In this document: piece after piece, positions 35,126 to 43,740 of the stretch | Position numbering within the stretch: the stretch's first letter is position 1 | Layout of the letters: each line of letters starts with the position of its first letter | Assembly: GCF_014250515.1 (NCBI RefSeq) | Contig: NZ_CP060202.1 | Coordinates: forward strand, 1,113,001 to 1,177,000 | Origin: Hymenobacter sediminicola | GTDB taxonomy: Bacteria; Bacteroidota; Bacteroidia; Cytophagales; Hymenobacteraceae | Direction: 5' to 3' | Length of the DNA stretch: 64,000 nt | Notes under the pieces: generated by a model | Databases searched by the model: none | The model's input: only the letters and a program-made list of their open reading frames with translations | What the model was told of the DNA's origin: nothing | Position numbers and translations under genes: made by a program

Positions 35126-35210
35126 ATTAAGGAATTAGGTGATTAAGGAAGAGGAATCCGGCAGCCGAGGCGGCCAGACTCTTCATTGCTTAATCACCTA
35201 ATTCCTTAAT
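35126..35210. repeat. Long inverted repeat between rpsP and rimM
   Basis: Two perfectly complementary 22-base arms (35126-35147 and 35189-35210), both AT-rich (ATTAAGG...AATTAGG type), separated by 41 bases. It lies within the rpsP-rimM transcript. The words resemble those at 15541 and 37690. Confidence 0.75.
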
Positions 35211-35230
35211 CACTAGGCAGGCACCAGAAA

Positions 35231-35773
35231 TTAAGCGCCGGCTTCTTCCGTCGTTTCGGCCGGAGCTTCAGCGTCGGTCGTTTCACCTTCGGCAGCAGGA
35301 GCTTCCGTTGGAGCAGGCGTGTTTTTCTTGCGGATAGCTTCAGCGCGAGCCTCTTTTACTTTAGACTCAGCAGCCAGGGCAGCCTTGCGGGCTTCGTCCT
35401 TAGCCGTACCAATGTTGGTACGCTTGCCTTCGATTTTGGCGTCTTTCTGCTCTTTCCAGGAAGTGAAACGCTCGTCAGCAGTTTCCTGCGAAATAGCGCC
35501 TTTGATAACACCTAGCTGCAGGTGCTTGCGGTAAAGCACACCACGGTAAGAGAGCATAGCACGTACCGTGTCGGTAGGCTCAGCACCTTTCATGATCCAA
35601 GCGAAAGCCTTTTCGCCATCGAAGTTGATCGAGGCAGGGTTCGTGTTGGGGTCGTAGGTACCGATTTTTTCGATGAAGCGGCCGTCACGCGGAGCGCGCG
35701 AATCGGCAACAACGATATCGAACTGAGCGGCCTTTTTGCGGCCGCGACGGGCGAGGCGGATTTTAACTGCCAT
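35231..35773 (-). CDS. rpsP: 30S ribosomal protein S16 with extended C-terminus
   Basis: 180 residues, about twice the usual bacterial length but typical of Bacteroidota. The conserved core (residues 1-80) starts MAVKIRLARRGRKKAAQFDIVVADSRAPRDGRFIEKIGTYDP. The tail is Lys/Ala/Glu-rich and ends in a Pro/Glu/Thr-rich stretch (PAPTEAPAAEGETTD). First gene of the ribosomal cluster. A promoter with -7 TACCTTTG (minus strand, 35826-35833) and a TTTC -33 element 19 bases before it lies just upstream. Confidence 0.97.
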   Translation of the reverse strand: MAVKIRLARRGRKKAAQFDIVVADSRAPRDGRFIEKIGTYDPNTNPASINFDGEKAFAWIMKGAEPTDTVRAMLSYRGVLYRKHLQLGVIKGAISQETADERFTSWKEQKDAKIEGKRTNIGTAKDEARKAALAAESKVKEARAEAIRKKNTPAPTEAPAAEGETTDAEAPAETTEEAGA

Positions 35774-35825
35774 AAACCGGGTTGGTTAAGCGACGCAACT
35801 CGTGCGTCTGGTTGAAAGTGAGGCG

Positions 35826-35856
35826 CAAAGGTACGCAGAGAATCGGCGGATTGAAA
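35826..35856 (-). promoter_or_regulatory. Promoter of the rpsP operon
   Basis: TACCTTTG on the minus strand (35826-35833), a TTTC box (35853-35856), and a spacer of 19 bases match the Bacteroidota TTTG-N19-TAnnTTTG consensus. Confidence 0.65.
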
Positions 35857-35908
35857 GCGCCACGCAGATTCAATCAGATAGTAATGGCTCTGGCGCGACA
35901 GGAGTACA

Positions 35909-35946
35909 TAAAAAAGGCTGCCCGTACGCACGGGCAGCCTTTTTTA
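35909..35946 (-). terminator. Terminator of the desaturase gene
   Basis: AAAAAGGCTGCCCG TACG CGGGCAGCCTTTTT hairpin, 17 bases downstream of the desaturase stop. Works in both orientations. Confidence 0.85.
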
Positions 35947-35962
35947 GCTTAAAAAAGAATGG

Positions 35963-36721
35963 CTAGGCTGCTACCTGCAGCTTTTGCGCCGTCACTTTGC
36001 GCTTGATTTTGATGATGCGGGCCTTGTCCAGCGTCCAGATAGCAACGTACGTCGGATCAAACTCCCACCATTTCACGCCGAAGTTGACGCGCATGGGCAG
36101 CTTGTGGTGGTTGTTCTGAAACAACTCCCCGAAAGCCAGAAAATCCAGCGCCAGCGTGTTTTTGGAATGGTCGTGGTTGTCGAAGTTCTGGTAGCCGTAT
36201 TTGTGGCCGCCCCAGTTCACGATGGCACCATGAATCGGGCCCATCAGGAAGTGGATCGGGAGCAGCAGATACTGCCACCATGCCGTAGCGAAGTTGATAT
36301 AGAACAGCACGTACGCTGTACCCCAGCCCAGGCGCGAATACCATTTGTCACCGATGTTCTCAATCAGGTTCCACTCCGGATAATCACCTTCGAATCGCTC
36401 GGCGGCAGCGTAGTTGCGGTTCAGCACATCGTTATAGATGTTCTTCGTCTTCCACATCATCGAAAAGGCGTTCGAGGAGAATAGCGGGGAGTGTGGGTCC
36501 ATCTCCGTGTCGGAGTAGGCATGGTGCATGCGGTGCAGTAGCGCATAGGCCCGCGGGGACAGGAACGAAGAACCCTGGCAGATGTAGGTGAACAGGAAAA
36601 AGAACCGTTCCCAAAACTTGTTCATGGTGAACATCTTGTGCGCGGCGTAGCGGTGCAGATAGAACGTCTGCGTAAACAGCGACAAGTAGTAGTGGGCAAC
36701 AAAGAAAACGAGAATCGCCAT
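35963..36721 (-). CDS. Acyl-CoA/fatty-acid desaturase-like membrane enzyme
   Basis: 252 residues from the ATG at 36721. Three His boxes typical of membrane di-iron desaturases are visible: HRYAAH (HxxxxH), HRMHH (HxxHH) and NNHHKLP, with hydrophobic segments between them. The family introduces double bonds into fatty acyl chains (delta-9 type most likely), affecting membrane fluidity. It is somewhat short for the family. Monocistronic with its own terminator. Confidence 0.9.
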   Translation of the reverse strand: MAILVFFVAHYYLSLFTQTFYLHRYAAHKMFTMNKFWERFFFLFTYICQGSSFLSPRAYALLHRMHHAYSDTEMDPHSPLFSSNAFSMMWKTKNIYNDVLNRNYAAAERFEGDYPEWNLIENIGDKWYSRLGWGTAYVLFYINFATAWWQYLLLPIHFLMGPIHGAIVNWGGHKYGYQNFDNHDHSKNTLALDFLAFGELFQNNHHKLPMRVNFGVKWWEFDPTYVAIWTLDKARIIKIKRKVTAQKLQVAA

Positions 36722-36898
36722 GGGCAAGGATAGTTAAAGGCAGCGTCCGGAACGGCTGGTGTTCTAACGCGCAAAAGCCCGAAAGCCGGGGTTTAGTTCA
36801 GAAGCCGTTTTACAAAACTACTGCCACGCTTGCCGGGAGTGCAATTTGCCTCTATAAAAGGCCAAAATGTTATTCATATACTCCTCCACCAAATAAGC

Positions 36899-36945
36899 AG
36901 CGGCGCCGACTACCAGTGCGAAACACACTTGCAGTCGGCGCCGCT
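36899..36945. repeat. GC-rich 13-bp inverted repeat
   Basis: AGCGGCGCCGACT and AGTCGGCGCCGCT pair perfectly over 13 bases, with a 21-base loop. There is no T run, so it is not a standard terminator; it lies 19 bases downstream of the RluA-family stop at 36964. Confidence 0.6.
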
Positions 36946-36963
36946 ATTGGTACTGCTAGAGGT

Positions 36964-37671
36964 TTAGTAGTACGCCTGGGCTGCTTCCCAATGAGGCATT
37001 TCGGGCAGCGGAGCCACAAACACCATCTCCTCCTTGGTTACCGGGTGCTGCAGTTGCAACTGGCGGGCGTGCAGTGCAATGCTGACGTCGGGTAGCGGAG
37101 ATAGAAAGCCGTATTTTACGTCGCCGACAATAGGAGTGCCAAGGCCAGTGCTGAGTTGCACCCGAATTTGGTGCGGACGCCCCGTAATGGGATTCACCTG
37201 AATAAGCCAGCGGTTGCCGGCCTGGCCCAGCACCTGAAAGTCCAGATCCGACTTCAGGCCCTGCCCATGACGTTCCGGATAGGCCTTGGTGGTATTGCGG
37301 ATAGGGTCTTTCACGAGCCAGTGGGTCAGGTGGCCGCTGGTAGGCTCAGGACACTTGCCGGTGAGGGCCCAATACGTTTTATGAATCTTGTTGTCGCGGA
37401 ACATCTCATTCAGCCGGCTCAGCGCTTTGCTGGTTTTGGCCAGAATAACGATGCCGCTCACGGGCCGGTCGATGCGGTGCGCTACACCTACAAAGGCGGC
37501 GCCGGGCTTTTTGTATTTGAAGCGCAGGTATTCCTCAGCCTTGGCCGAAAGGGGCTCGTCGCCGGTAGCGTCGCCCTGCACGAGCAGGCCGGCTGGCTTA
37601 TTGATGACGAGCAAATGATTGTCTTCGAACAGAATTTCTTTCCGTTCCGACCACAGATTCGGACGATTCAC
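36964..37671 (-). CDS. RluA-family pseudouridine synthase
   Basis: 235 residues. Converts uridine to pseudouridine in rRNA or tRNA. The catalytic Asp is in the signature HRIDRPVSGIVILAKT; also NPITGRPHQIRVQL and GTPIVGDVKYG. No separate S4 domain, so the target cannot be predicted. GTG start at 37671 (MNRPNLWSERKEILFED). It follows panB on the same strand, 99 bases away across an AT-rich spacer containing an inverted repeat. Confidence 0.93.
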   Translation of the reverse strand: MNRPNLWSERKEILFEDNHLLVINKPAGLLVQGDATGDEPLSAKAEEYLRFKYKKPGAAFVGVAHRIDRPVSGIVILAKTSKALSRLNEMFRDNKIHKTYWALTGKCPEPTSGHLTHWLVKDPIRNTTKAYPERHGQGLKSDLDFQVLGQAGNRWLIQVNPITGRPHQIRVQLSTGLGTPIVGDVKYGFLSPLPDVSIALHARQLQLQHPVTKEEMVFVAPLPEMPHWEAAQAYY

Positions 37672-37684
37672 TTTGGGGCAATGA

Positions 37685-37767
37685 ACAATTAATAATGAGC
37701 AATGAGCAACGGCGCAGCCGTGCGTATCAATGGCAATTGTTTGTTGCGCACGGCTACTTGCTCATTG
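37685..37767. repeat. Spacer with nested inverted repeat between panB and rluA-type gene
   Basis: AATGAGCAA (37701-37709) and GCCGTGCG (37717-37724) pair with CGCACGGC (37747-37754) and TTGCTCATT (37758-37766). Upstream is an AATTAATAATGAGC-type AT-rich run like those at 15541 and 35126. Confidence 0.65.
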
Positions 37768-37770
37768 GGT

Positions 37771-38586
37771 TTAGTACGCTTCTTCCTTGCTGGGGAAGTC
37801 GCGGTTTTTTACGTCCTGAATGTAGCGCTGCACGGCGTCGCTCATCAGGTCACCTAGTTCGGCGTAGCGGCGCAGGAAGCGGGGCTTGAACTCTTTGGTA
37901 ATGCCCAGCATGTCGTGTACTACCAGCACCTGACCATCTACGTCGGGGCCGGCCCCGATACCAATGACGGGAATGGTGAGCTTCTCGGCTACTTGCTTGG
38001 CCAGCGTCGACGGAATCTTCTCCAAAACTACAGCAAAGCAGCCTAACTCCTGGAGCAACATGGCATCTTCAATCAGCTTCTGGGCCTCGGCATCTTCCTT
38101 AGCGCGGACCGTGTAGGTGCCAAACTTATAGATGCTTTGTGGCGTGAGGCCTAGATGGCCCATCACTGGGATGCCGGCCGTAAGAATACGGGTAATAGAC
38201 TCGCGGATTTCGGCGCCGCCTTCCAGCTTGATGGCGTGTCCTCCTGATTCCTTCATGATGCGGATGGCGGAGCGCAACGCCTCCGATGAATTGCCTTGGT
38301 ACGAGCCAAACGGCATATCGACCACCACCAAAGCGCGCTTCACGGCACGTACCACGCTGGAGGCATGATAAATCATCTGGTCGAGGGTGATGGGTAGCGT
38401 GGTTTCGTGGCCCGCCATTACGTTGGAGGCCGAGTCGCCGACGAGCAGTACATCAATGCCCGCACCATCGAGAATGGTCGCCATTGAAAAGTCGTAGGCG
38501 GTGAGCATGGAGATTTTCTCACTGCGCTGCTTCATGGCCAGCAGTTGGTGCGTGGTCACGAGCTTGACTTCCTTGTGCTGGGACAT
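37771..38586 (-). CDS. panB: 3-methyl-2-oxobutanoate hydroxymethyltransferase
   Basis: 271 residues from the ATG at 38586 ([16 protein letters not shown]). Makes ketopantoate, the first committed step of pantothenate and so of CoA synthesis. Barrel motifs: [43 protein letters not shown] and metal/active-site regions [23 protein letters not shown] and [20 protein letters not shown]. The longer in-frame start at 38643 adds an unsupported N-terminus. Confidence 0.96.
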   Translation of the reverse strand: MSQHKEVKLVTTHQLLAMKQRSEKISMLTAYDFSMATILDGAGIDVLLVGDSASNVMAGHETTLPITLDQMIYHASSVVRAVKRALVVVDMPFGSYQGNSSEALRSAIRIMKESGGHAIKLEGGAEIRESITRILTAGIPVMGHLGLTPQSIYKFGTYTVRAKEDAEAQKLIEDAMLLQELGCFAVVLEKIPSTLAKQVAEKLTIPVIGIGAGPDVDGQVLVVHDMLGITKEFKPRFLRRYAELGDLMSDAVQRYIQDVKNRDFPSKEEAY

Positions 38587-38745
38587 GAGCTTAGGTCTTG
38601 GTTGGGTAAAAGCTTTGTTGAACTGAGGTGAGACGCAAAACACGCTCCACCAGAAACCAAAGCTGCGGATTTTTCAGAAAAGAGCCGGCGACAGTCCACT
38701 TATACCGCCTTCTGCATGACGCGCGCCATGTATTGCTGCTACCGG

Positions 38746-41616
38746 CTAGTAGTTCAGGAACGTGCGGTTACGGTTCAGCTTCAGGTCTTGCAGCAGCGAC
38801 GATTTGGCGGCAATAGTGATGAAATACCCCTGGCCGTAGCCACGGAATGGCCGCCAGTTGCCCGTAATCTGCCAGCAGTGCAGGTCGCGGTAAATGTCGA
38901 GCGAAGTGAAGGCCGGAGTTTTGTTGATGAAGTCGTAGTTGGTGGTGTAGCCGATGCGCAGGTTGTTGGTCAGTTTCACGGAGCCGCCCAGGTTAAGCGA
39001 AGCCGACGTGAAAGCCCGGGGGCGGGTGTAGAGGATGGTAGTGGGCCGCACGCCGGGGTCGGCATAGAGCATGGAGAAGCCGGTGGTCATTTCCCAAGGC
39101 AGCTCAAAATCCACATAATCCTCGTACGGATTAATCGGGTTCGGATTGCCTAGAGCCGGGTCGTTGACGGGAGCCACGGCACGCGGCACGTTGGATTTCT
39201 TGTTCGGCTTCGCGGCCGGGTTGAACTGGTAGTTCATCTGCAGCGAAGCCGTAGTGAGGCGGGCCAGTCGGCGGCTATCCTGCTCAAATAGATATTTATC
39301 AATTGCAACGCCGGAAGTGTCGCGCTGATAGAAGTCAAATGAGGCGCTCATTGTGATGCTGAGCTTCTTGGCAACCTGCGTCCGGAAAGAAGCGGACAGA
39401 GGTGTAAGTTTCAGCGAGTCTGCCAGAAAATTGTAGCCAAAGCCGAAATCCAGTCCATCAATTAGACTGACTTTGTTGAAAGGAGTGGTGCCTGTAGTGT
39501 CGTTGCTGTTCCGCACCTTCATTTCCACGGCATTCTGCAACGAGAAGCTAATTTGGCTCTGGCGCTGCCCGGCAGGTGCGCCATACAGAAAGCCCTCATA
39601 GCGGGAAAAGATACGCGTGTCGATGACCCGGCCTGACGCGTCTCGGATGGAGCCCAGCGGCAGGTTGAGAGACTGGTAATAGTTGGGGTTGCGGGAGGGC
39701 GCAAACTGGTAGCTGATGTTGGGCGTAAGCTTGTGGCGTATTGCCTGAAACTTGCGGGTGCCTTTGCGCACCAGTGTGCCATAGATGCTGGTGCCTAGAT
39801 TGAGCCCACCAGAATAGCTGGAAAGCCGGTTGAAGCTGGCGACAGTATCAATACGAATGGCCTGCGCGGCAGAGTTGTAGCTGTAGTCAAGCTTCTTGAA
39901 GTACCACAACTCGTTATAGCTGATAGAAGGCGTCAGGTTCAAATGTTTCAGGAAGTTGATGCTGCCCAACTGAATCTGAAAGTCATGGCGCAGGCCGGTT
40001 TGTGAGTTGCGAAGCAGCTTTGAAATGTTGTCGAGTTTAATAGGAATGACGCTACTGGTAGTAGTGCCACCTAAAAGGGGAATACCGGCAAGCTGCCGTG
40101 CGTTTTGCGTGTTCGTGACGGTATTCTGGCCCGTGAGCGAATAGGAGAAGGAAAGCTGCTCGTAGTAGCGGCCACGTGGCGTGATGCCCAGCCACTGGTA
40201 CGGATACTGCCGCGCCACCTGCACGCTCACATCGGGCAGAATGAAGCTCATGGTGCCAGTGCCCGTGTTCTGGGTCTGGCTCAGGTTGAGAGAGTAGTTG
40301 ATGGGCGCGTTGCGCAGTTGTTTGCTGTAGCTGATGCTACTGGAAAAAGCCGGCGTGAGGTAGCGCCGCACGTCGTAGGAGTTCTGCTGGTTGTAGTCGG
40401 TGCTGCCGGCACTTACGCTGGCCGAGAAACGCCCGCCACCGGGCCGGGGCGTGGGCGAGTGGTTCCAGCGTAGCCACATGGTTTGGGGCTTGCGAGGCTG
40501 TCGGAAGTTGTTGGTAGCACTCACGCCATCCTGCTGCAGAATCTGGTTGGCCGGGCGCGACGAAAACTCGAAGCTGAGCAGGCCATTGTAGCGGTAGCGT
40601 TTCAGGTACTGCATTTCGGCCATACCGCGCCAACCACCAAACTGTTGCTCGTTTCCGGAGTATATGTCGCCGGTTACCCGCAGCCCGATATTGTCGTTGG
40701 CGGCCCAGTAGTAGCCCCCGTTGCGCAGGAAAAAACCCCGGTCTGTCGATTGGCCGAAGGTGGGGATGATGAGGCCCGAAGCCCGGCTCTTGCTGGGAGA
40801 AGGGAAATAGCCGAACAGAAAGCCCAGCGGGGTAGGAATGTCGCTGATAACCAGATTAAACGGTCCGGTTACTACTTTCTCCCCCGGAATCACCTTCATC
40901 TTGCTGGCATTGATGTAGAAGTGCGGGTGCTCCAGGTTGCAGGTAGTGTAGCGCCCGTTGCGCCCAAATATTTCGTTGAACTGGTTTTTCTTGATGACTT
41001 CAGCGTGCACGTAGCCTTCGCCCTGTTGGGTGACGGCATCGGCAATCTTGCCTTTTTTGCTCTTGAAGTTGTAGTTGATTCGGCCCGCCTGGTAGGTTTC
41101 GGCGCCGTTCTTGAACACCGGACGGCCCCGGGTTTTGCCCGTCGAGTCCTGCGTTCCTTCGGCCGTGAGTAGGTTGTTGCTGTAGTCTACCGTAATCAGG
41201 TTGGCCTTCAGGTTCATCTCGCCGTAGTCCACGGTGGCGGCATCGTAGAGAATGGCCTTCTTTTCGCCCACTATAAACCGGATGGAGTCTTTGGCGGCGT
41301 ATTTCACAGTAGTTTCTACACTGCCTTTGCGGCCACCAGCGGCTACGTTTAGAGAATCGGGTGAGCCGCCAGGAGCGCGGCGCACCAGGCCGCTGGTATC
41401 GGCGGCAGTGCCGCTACGGGGGCGCTGCAGGCCGGAGCGGGCCGTATCGGCGCGCAGAATCTGGGCCGGGCGGCGCACATCGGCCGGAACGGACGTAGCT
41501 GGCTGGCGGGTGGGGGTGGGCACCTGGGCGAAAGCGGGTGCCGCTAGCAGCCATAACAGAGCCAGCAGCGCAACTGCGGGCCGGCAAACCGGCAAGCTAA
41601 ACTGTGGCCAGAACAT
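38746..41616 (-). CDS. lptD: LptD-like LPS assembly outer-membrane protein
   Basis: 956 residues from the ATG at 41616, with a signal peptide (LALLWLLAAPAFAQ). The N-terminal part is an OstA/LptA-like beta-jellyroll (AILYDAATVDYGEMNLKANLITVDYSNNLLTAEG, GKTRGRPVFKNGAETYQAGRINYNFKSKKGKI), followed by a large strand-rich C-terminal barrel (many alternating segments up to LKLNRNRTFLNY). LptD inserts LPS into the outer leaflet. Two cysteines or so are visible, fewer than the four of the E. coli protein. -7 box TACCTTTG (minus strand) at 41685-41692. Divergent from the amidase gene, which shares the region. Confidence 0.88.
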   Translation of the reverse strand: MFWPQFSLPVCRPAVALLALLWLLAAPAFAQVPTPTRQPATSVPADVRRPAQILRADTARSGLQRPRSGTAADTSGLVRRAPGGSPDSLNVAAGGRKGSVETTVKYAAKDSIRFIVGEKKAILYDAATVDYGEMNLKANLITVDYSNNLLTAEGTQDSTGKTRGRPVFKNGAETYQAGRINYNFKSKKGKIADAVTQQGEGYVHAEVIKKNQFNEIFGRNGRYTTCNLEHPHFYINASKMKVIPGEKVVTGPFNLVISDIPTPLGFLFGYFPSPSKSRASGLIIPTFGQSTDRGFFLRNGGYYWAANDNIGLRVTGDIYSGNEQQFGGWRGMAEMQYLKRYRYNGLLSFEFSSRPANQILQQDGVSATNNFRQPRKPQTMWLRWNHSPTPRPGGGRFSASVSAGSTDYNQQNSYDVRRYLTPAFSSSISYSKQLRNAPINYSLNLSQTQNTGTGTMSFILPDVSVQVARQYPYQWLGITPRGRYYEQLSFSYSLTGQNTVTNTQNARQLAGIPLLGGTTTSSVIPIKLDNISKLLRNSQTGLRHDFQIQLGSINFLKHLNLTPSISYNELWYFKKLDYSYNSAAQAIRIDTVASFNRLSSYSGGLNLGTSIYGTLVRKGTRKFQAIRHKLTPNISYQFAPSRNPNYYQSLNLPLGSIRDASGRVIDTRIFSRYEGFLYGAPAGQRQSQISFSLQNAVEMKVRNSNDTTGTTPFNKVSLIDGLDFGFGYNFLADSLKLTPLSASFRTQVAKKLSITMSASFDFYQRDTSGVAIDKYLFEQDSRRLARLTTASLQMNYQFNPAAKPNKKSNVPRAVAPVNDPALGNPNPINPYEDYVDFELPWEMTTGFSMLYADPGVRPTTILYTRPRAFTSASLNLGGSVKLTNNLRIGYTTNYDFINKTPAFTSLDIYRDLHCWQITGNWRPFRGYGQGYFITIAAKSSLLQDLKLNRNRTFLNY

Positions 41617-41671
41617 AATCGTATAGTCAGGGAAGGGCTCAGGTGCGGCCACGTAGTTTTATTCGTTTATT

Positions 41672-42547
41672 TTGTGGCGGTTTGCAAAGGTAGCGCGTCG
41701 CTGCCCATCACTAACGAAGTCTGTGCGGAATATTGTCGCCTTGTGTGCGGTGGGGCTGGTCTGTTTTTCCGGCGCACCAGCTGCCCGGGTGCCGGAATCT
41801 TCGGCACCCCATCCTGAATTCTCGTCTAAGCCGCTGGCCTACCGCCTGCGTACCGTGGTGCTCGATGCCGGGCATGGCGGCAAAGACCGGGGCTGCGCTG
41901 GCGTAAAAGCCCGCGAAGCCGATGTGGCGCTGAAAATCATTCTGGCGCTTGGCCGGCAGATTGAAGAGAACATGCCGGACGTAAAGGTTGTATACACCCG
42001 CAAAACCGATGTGTTTGTGGAGCTGGCCGACCGGGCAGGTATCGCCAATAAGCACAACGCCGACCTGTTCATCTCCGTCCACTGCAATGCCAGCAGCCCG
42101 GCGGCCAATGGCACCGAGGTATGGACGATGGGGCCGCACAAAACCGACGCCAACCTGGCCGTAGCCAAGCGCGAAAATTCCGTTATTCTGCAGGAAGACA
42201 ACTATAAAGAGCAGTACAACGGCTTCGACCCAACTTCGCCACAGAGCCATATTCTGTTTTCGCTCTACCAAAGTGCGCACATCGTCAACAGTATTCGGTT
42301 TGCGCAGAAAGTGGATAAGCAGTTCCGGACCACGGTGGGGCGGCCTTCGCGCGGCGTGAAACAGGCCGGCTTTCTGGTGCTCTGGAAATCCACGATGCCC
42401 TCGGTGCTGATTGAGTCCGGCTTCCTGACCAACCGGCAGGAAGAGGCGTATCTGAACGATAAGGCCAATCAGACGTATATGGCCTCGGGCATCTACCGGG
42501 CTTTCCGCGACTATAAGAACGAGTTGGAAGCCATGAACGGGGAATAA
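41672..42547 (+). CDS. N-acetylmuramoyl-L-alanine amidase (Amidase_3)
   Basis: Zinc-dependent amidase that cleaves the septal peptidoglycan stem peptide. Ligands: His in VVLDAGHGGKD, Glu in the following EAD/ARE region, and His in DLFISVHCNAS; the catalytic Glu is in SVLIESGFLTNRQEE. The end of the domain is FRDYKNEL. Start is uncertain: TTG 41672 gives 291 residues, but GTG 41723 (VRNIVALCAVGLVCFSGAPAA, a neat signal peptide) may be the true start. The TTG lies inside the divergent lptD promoter region. A MCE-domain gene follows. Confidence 0.92.
   Translation: MWRFAKVARRCPSLTKSVRNIVALCAVGLVCFSGAPAARVPESSAPHPEFSSKPLAYRLRTVVLDAGHGGKDRGCAGVKAREADVALKIILALGRQIEENMPDVKVVYTRKTDVFVELADRAGIANKHNADLFISVHCNASSPAANGTEVWTMGPHKTDANLAVAKRENSVILQEDNYKEQYNGFDPTSPQSHILFSLYQSAHIVNSIRFAQKVDKQFRTTVGRPSRGVKQAGFLVLWKSTMPSVLIESGFLTNRQEEAYLNDKANQTYMASGIYRAFRDYKNELEAMNGE
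41685..41692 (-). promoter_or_regulatory. Putative lptD -7 box in the shared divergent region
   Basis: TACCTTTG on the minus strand, 69 bases before the lptD start. It lies inside the first codons of the longest amidase reading frame, which argues for the later amidase start at 41723. Confidence 0.5.
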
Positions 42548-42611
42548 CCCGTTGGGAAGCCATCCTGGCAGCCGGTCCTCTCCTATATTTCACCTCCAAC
42601 GATAGACCACC

Positions 42612-43616
42612 GTGTCGAAAGAAATTAAAGTGGCCCTGTTGGGCATTGTGGCCATAGTGTTGCTATATCTCGGGTTTAACTTCCTGAAAGGCAGCAACCT
42701 GCTATCCTCAGACCGTACGTACTTCGCCACATATGACAACGTGGACGGCCTGACCATCGGCAATCCGGTCATCCTGAACGGTATCAAGGTGGGGCAGGTG
42801 AAGGAAATGAAACTGATGCCAGAGCAGGCCAACCGCGTGCGCGTGTCGCTGGAGATGCAGAAGGACGTGGTGGTGGGCGACTCGACCGTGGCCAGCCTGA
42901 GTGGTTCGCTGCTGGGCTCCAAAACCATTACCCTGTTTCTGGGCAAAAACTCAAAAGTGTATGATGGCGGCGAAGACCTGAAATCTTACACCGTGGCCAG
43001 CATTACCGACGCGTTTCAGGCCAAGGCGCTGCCCGTGCTCGGCACCGTCGATTCGACGCTGATTAAGGTAAACAGCTTCCTGAATAAGGACGCCCGCCTG
43101 AGCTTACAGGCTACACTGCAAAACGCCCAGGGCAGCACTGAAGCGCTGAAAAACCTGCTGATTATGAATCAGCGCAACATCAACGAAATAACGACCAACA
43201 TGGCGCGCCTTACGGCTGACTTGAACAAGACCAGCGCCAAGTTCGACCGGATTGCCAGCAACTTCTCTACTCTCAGCGACTCGCTCAAGAATGCCCCGGT
43301 AGGTCCTGCCATGCGCAAGCTCAACGCCACCATGACCGAAGCGCAAAGCACCATGACCACGCTCAACCGCTCCCTCAGCGACCAGAAAGGCTCCCTGGGC
43401 AAGCTCATGAACGACACGCTGCTCTATAACAATCTCAACGCCACGGCTGCCAGCACCAACACGCTGCTCACCGATTTTCAGGCTAACCCCAAGCGCTACG
43501 TGCATTTCTCGGTGTTCGGGGGCGGCAAGGACAAAGCCAAGAAAGAAGTAGAAACCACCACCGTGAAGCCCAATGGTACCGTCACGGAAACCGAAACCAA
43601 GACGACAATAAAGTAG
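42612..43616 (+). CDS. MCE/MlaD-domain protein
   Basis: 334 residues. N-terminal membrane helix (VALLGIVAIVLLYLGFNFLKG), then one MCE domain (residues about 35-110, YFATYDNVDGLTIGNPVILNGIKVGQVKEMKLMPEQ) and a long helical C-terminal part (MNQRNINEITTNMARLTADL, LNATMTEAQSTMTTLNRSLSDQ). MCE proteins form rings or tubes that carry lipids across the periplasm. No ATPase or permease partner is seen in the window. GTG start at 42612; 64 bases after the amidase gene. Confidence 0.9.
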   Translation: MSKEIKVALLGIVAIVLLYLGFNFLKGSNLLSSDRTYFATYDNVDGLTIGNPVILNGIKVGQVKEMKLMPEQANRVRVSLEMQKDVVVGDSTVASLSGSLLGSKTITLFLGKNSKVYDGGEDLKSYTVASITDAFQAKALPVLGTVDSTLIKVNSFLNKDARLSLQATLQNAQGSTEALKNLLIMNQRNINEITTNMARLTADLNKTSAKFDRIASNFSTLSDSLKNAPVGPAMRKLNATMTEAQSTMTTLNRSLSDQKGSLGKLMNDTLLYNNLNATAASTNTLLTDFQANPKRYVHFSVFGGGKDKAKKEVETTTVKPNGTVTETETKTTIK

Positions 43617-43650
43617 GGTGCTCCCACAAACGGCAATCCTCTTACCTTTG

Positions 43651-43678
43651 AATCCGCCCCGCGAGGGGCGGATTTTTT
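43651..43678 (+). terminator. Terminator of the MCE gene
   Basis: AATCCGCCCC GCGA GGGGCGGATTTTTT hairpin, 34 bases after the MCE stop. It is preceded by TACCTTTG (43643-43650), a -7-like sequence right up against it. Confidence 0.85.
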
Positions 43679-43740
43679 GTTGCCCCTCTGTCATTCATCA
43701 GTTCAGAATGACAGCCTTCTGCCTCCCCAATTCCCACCAG

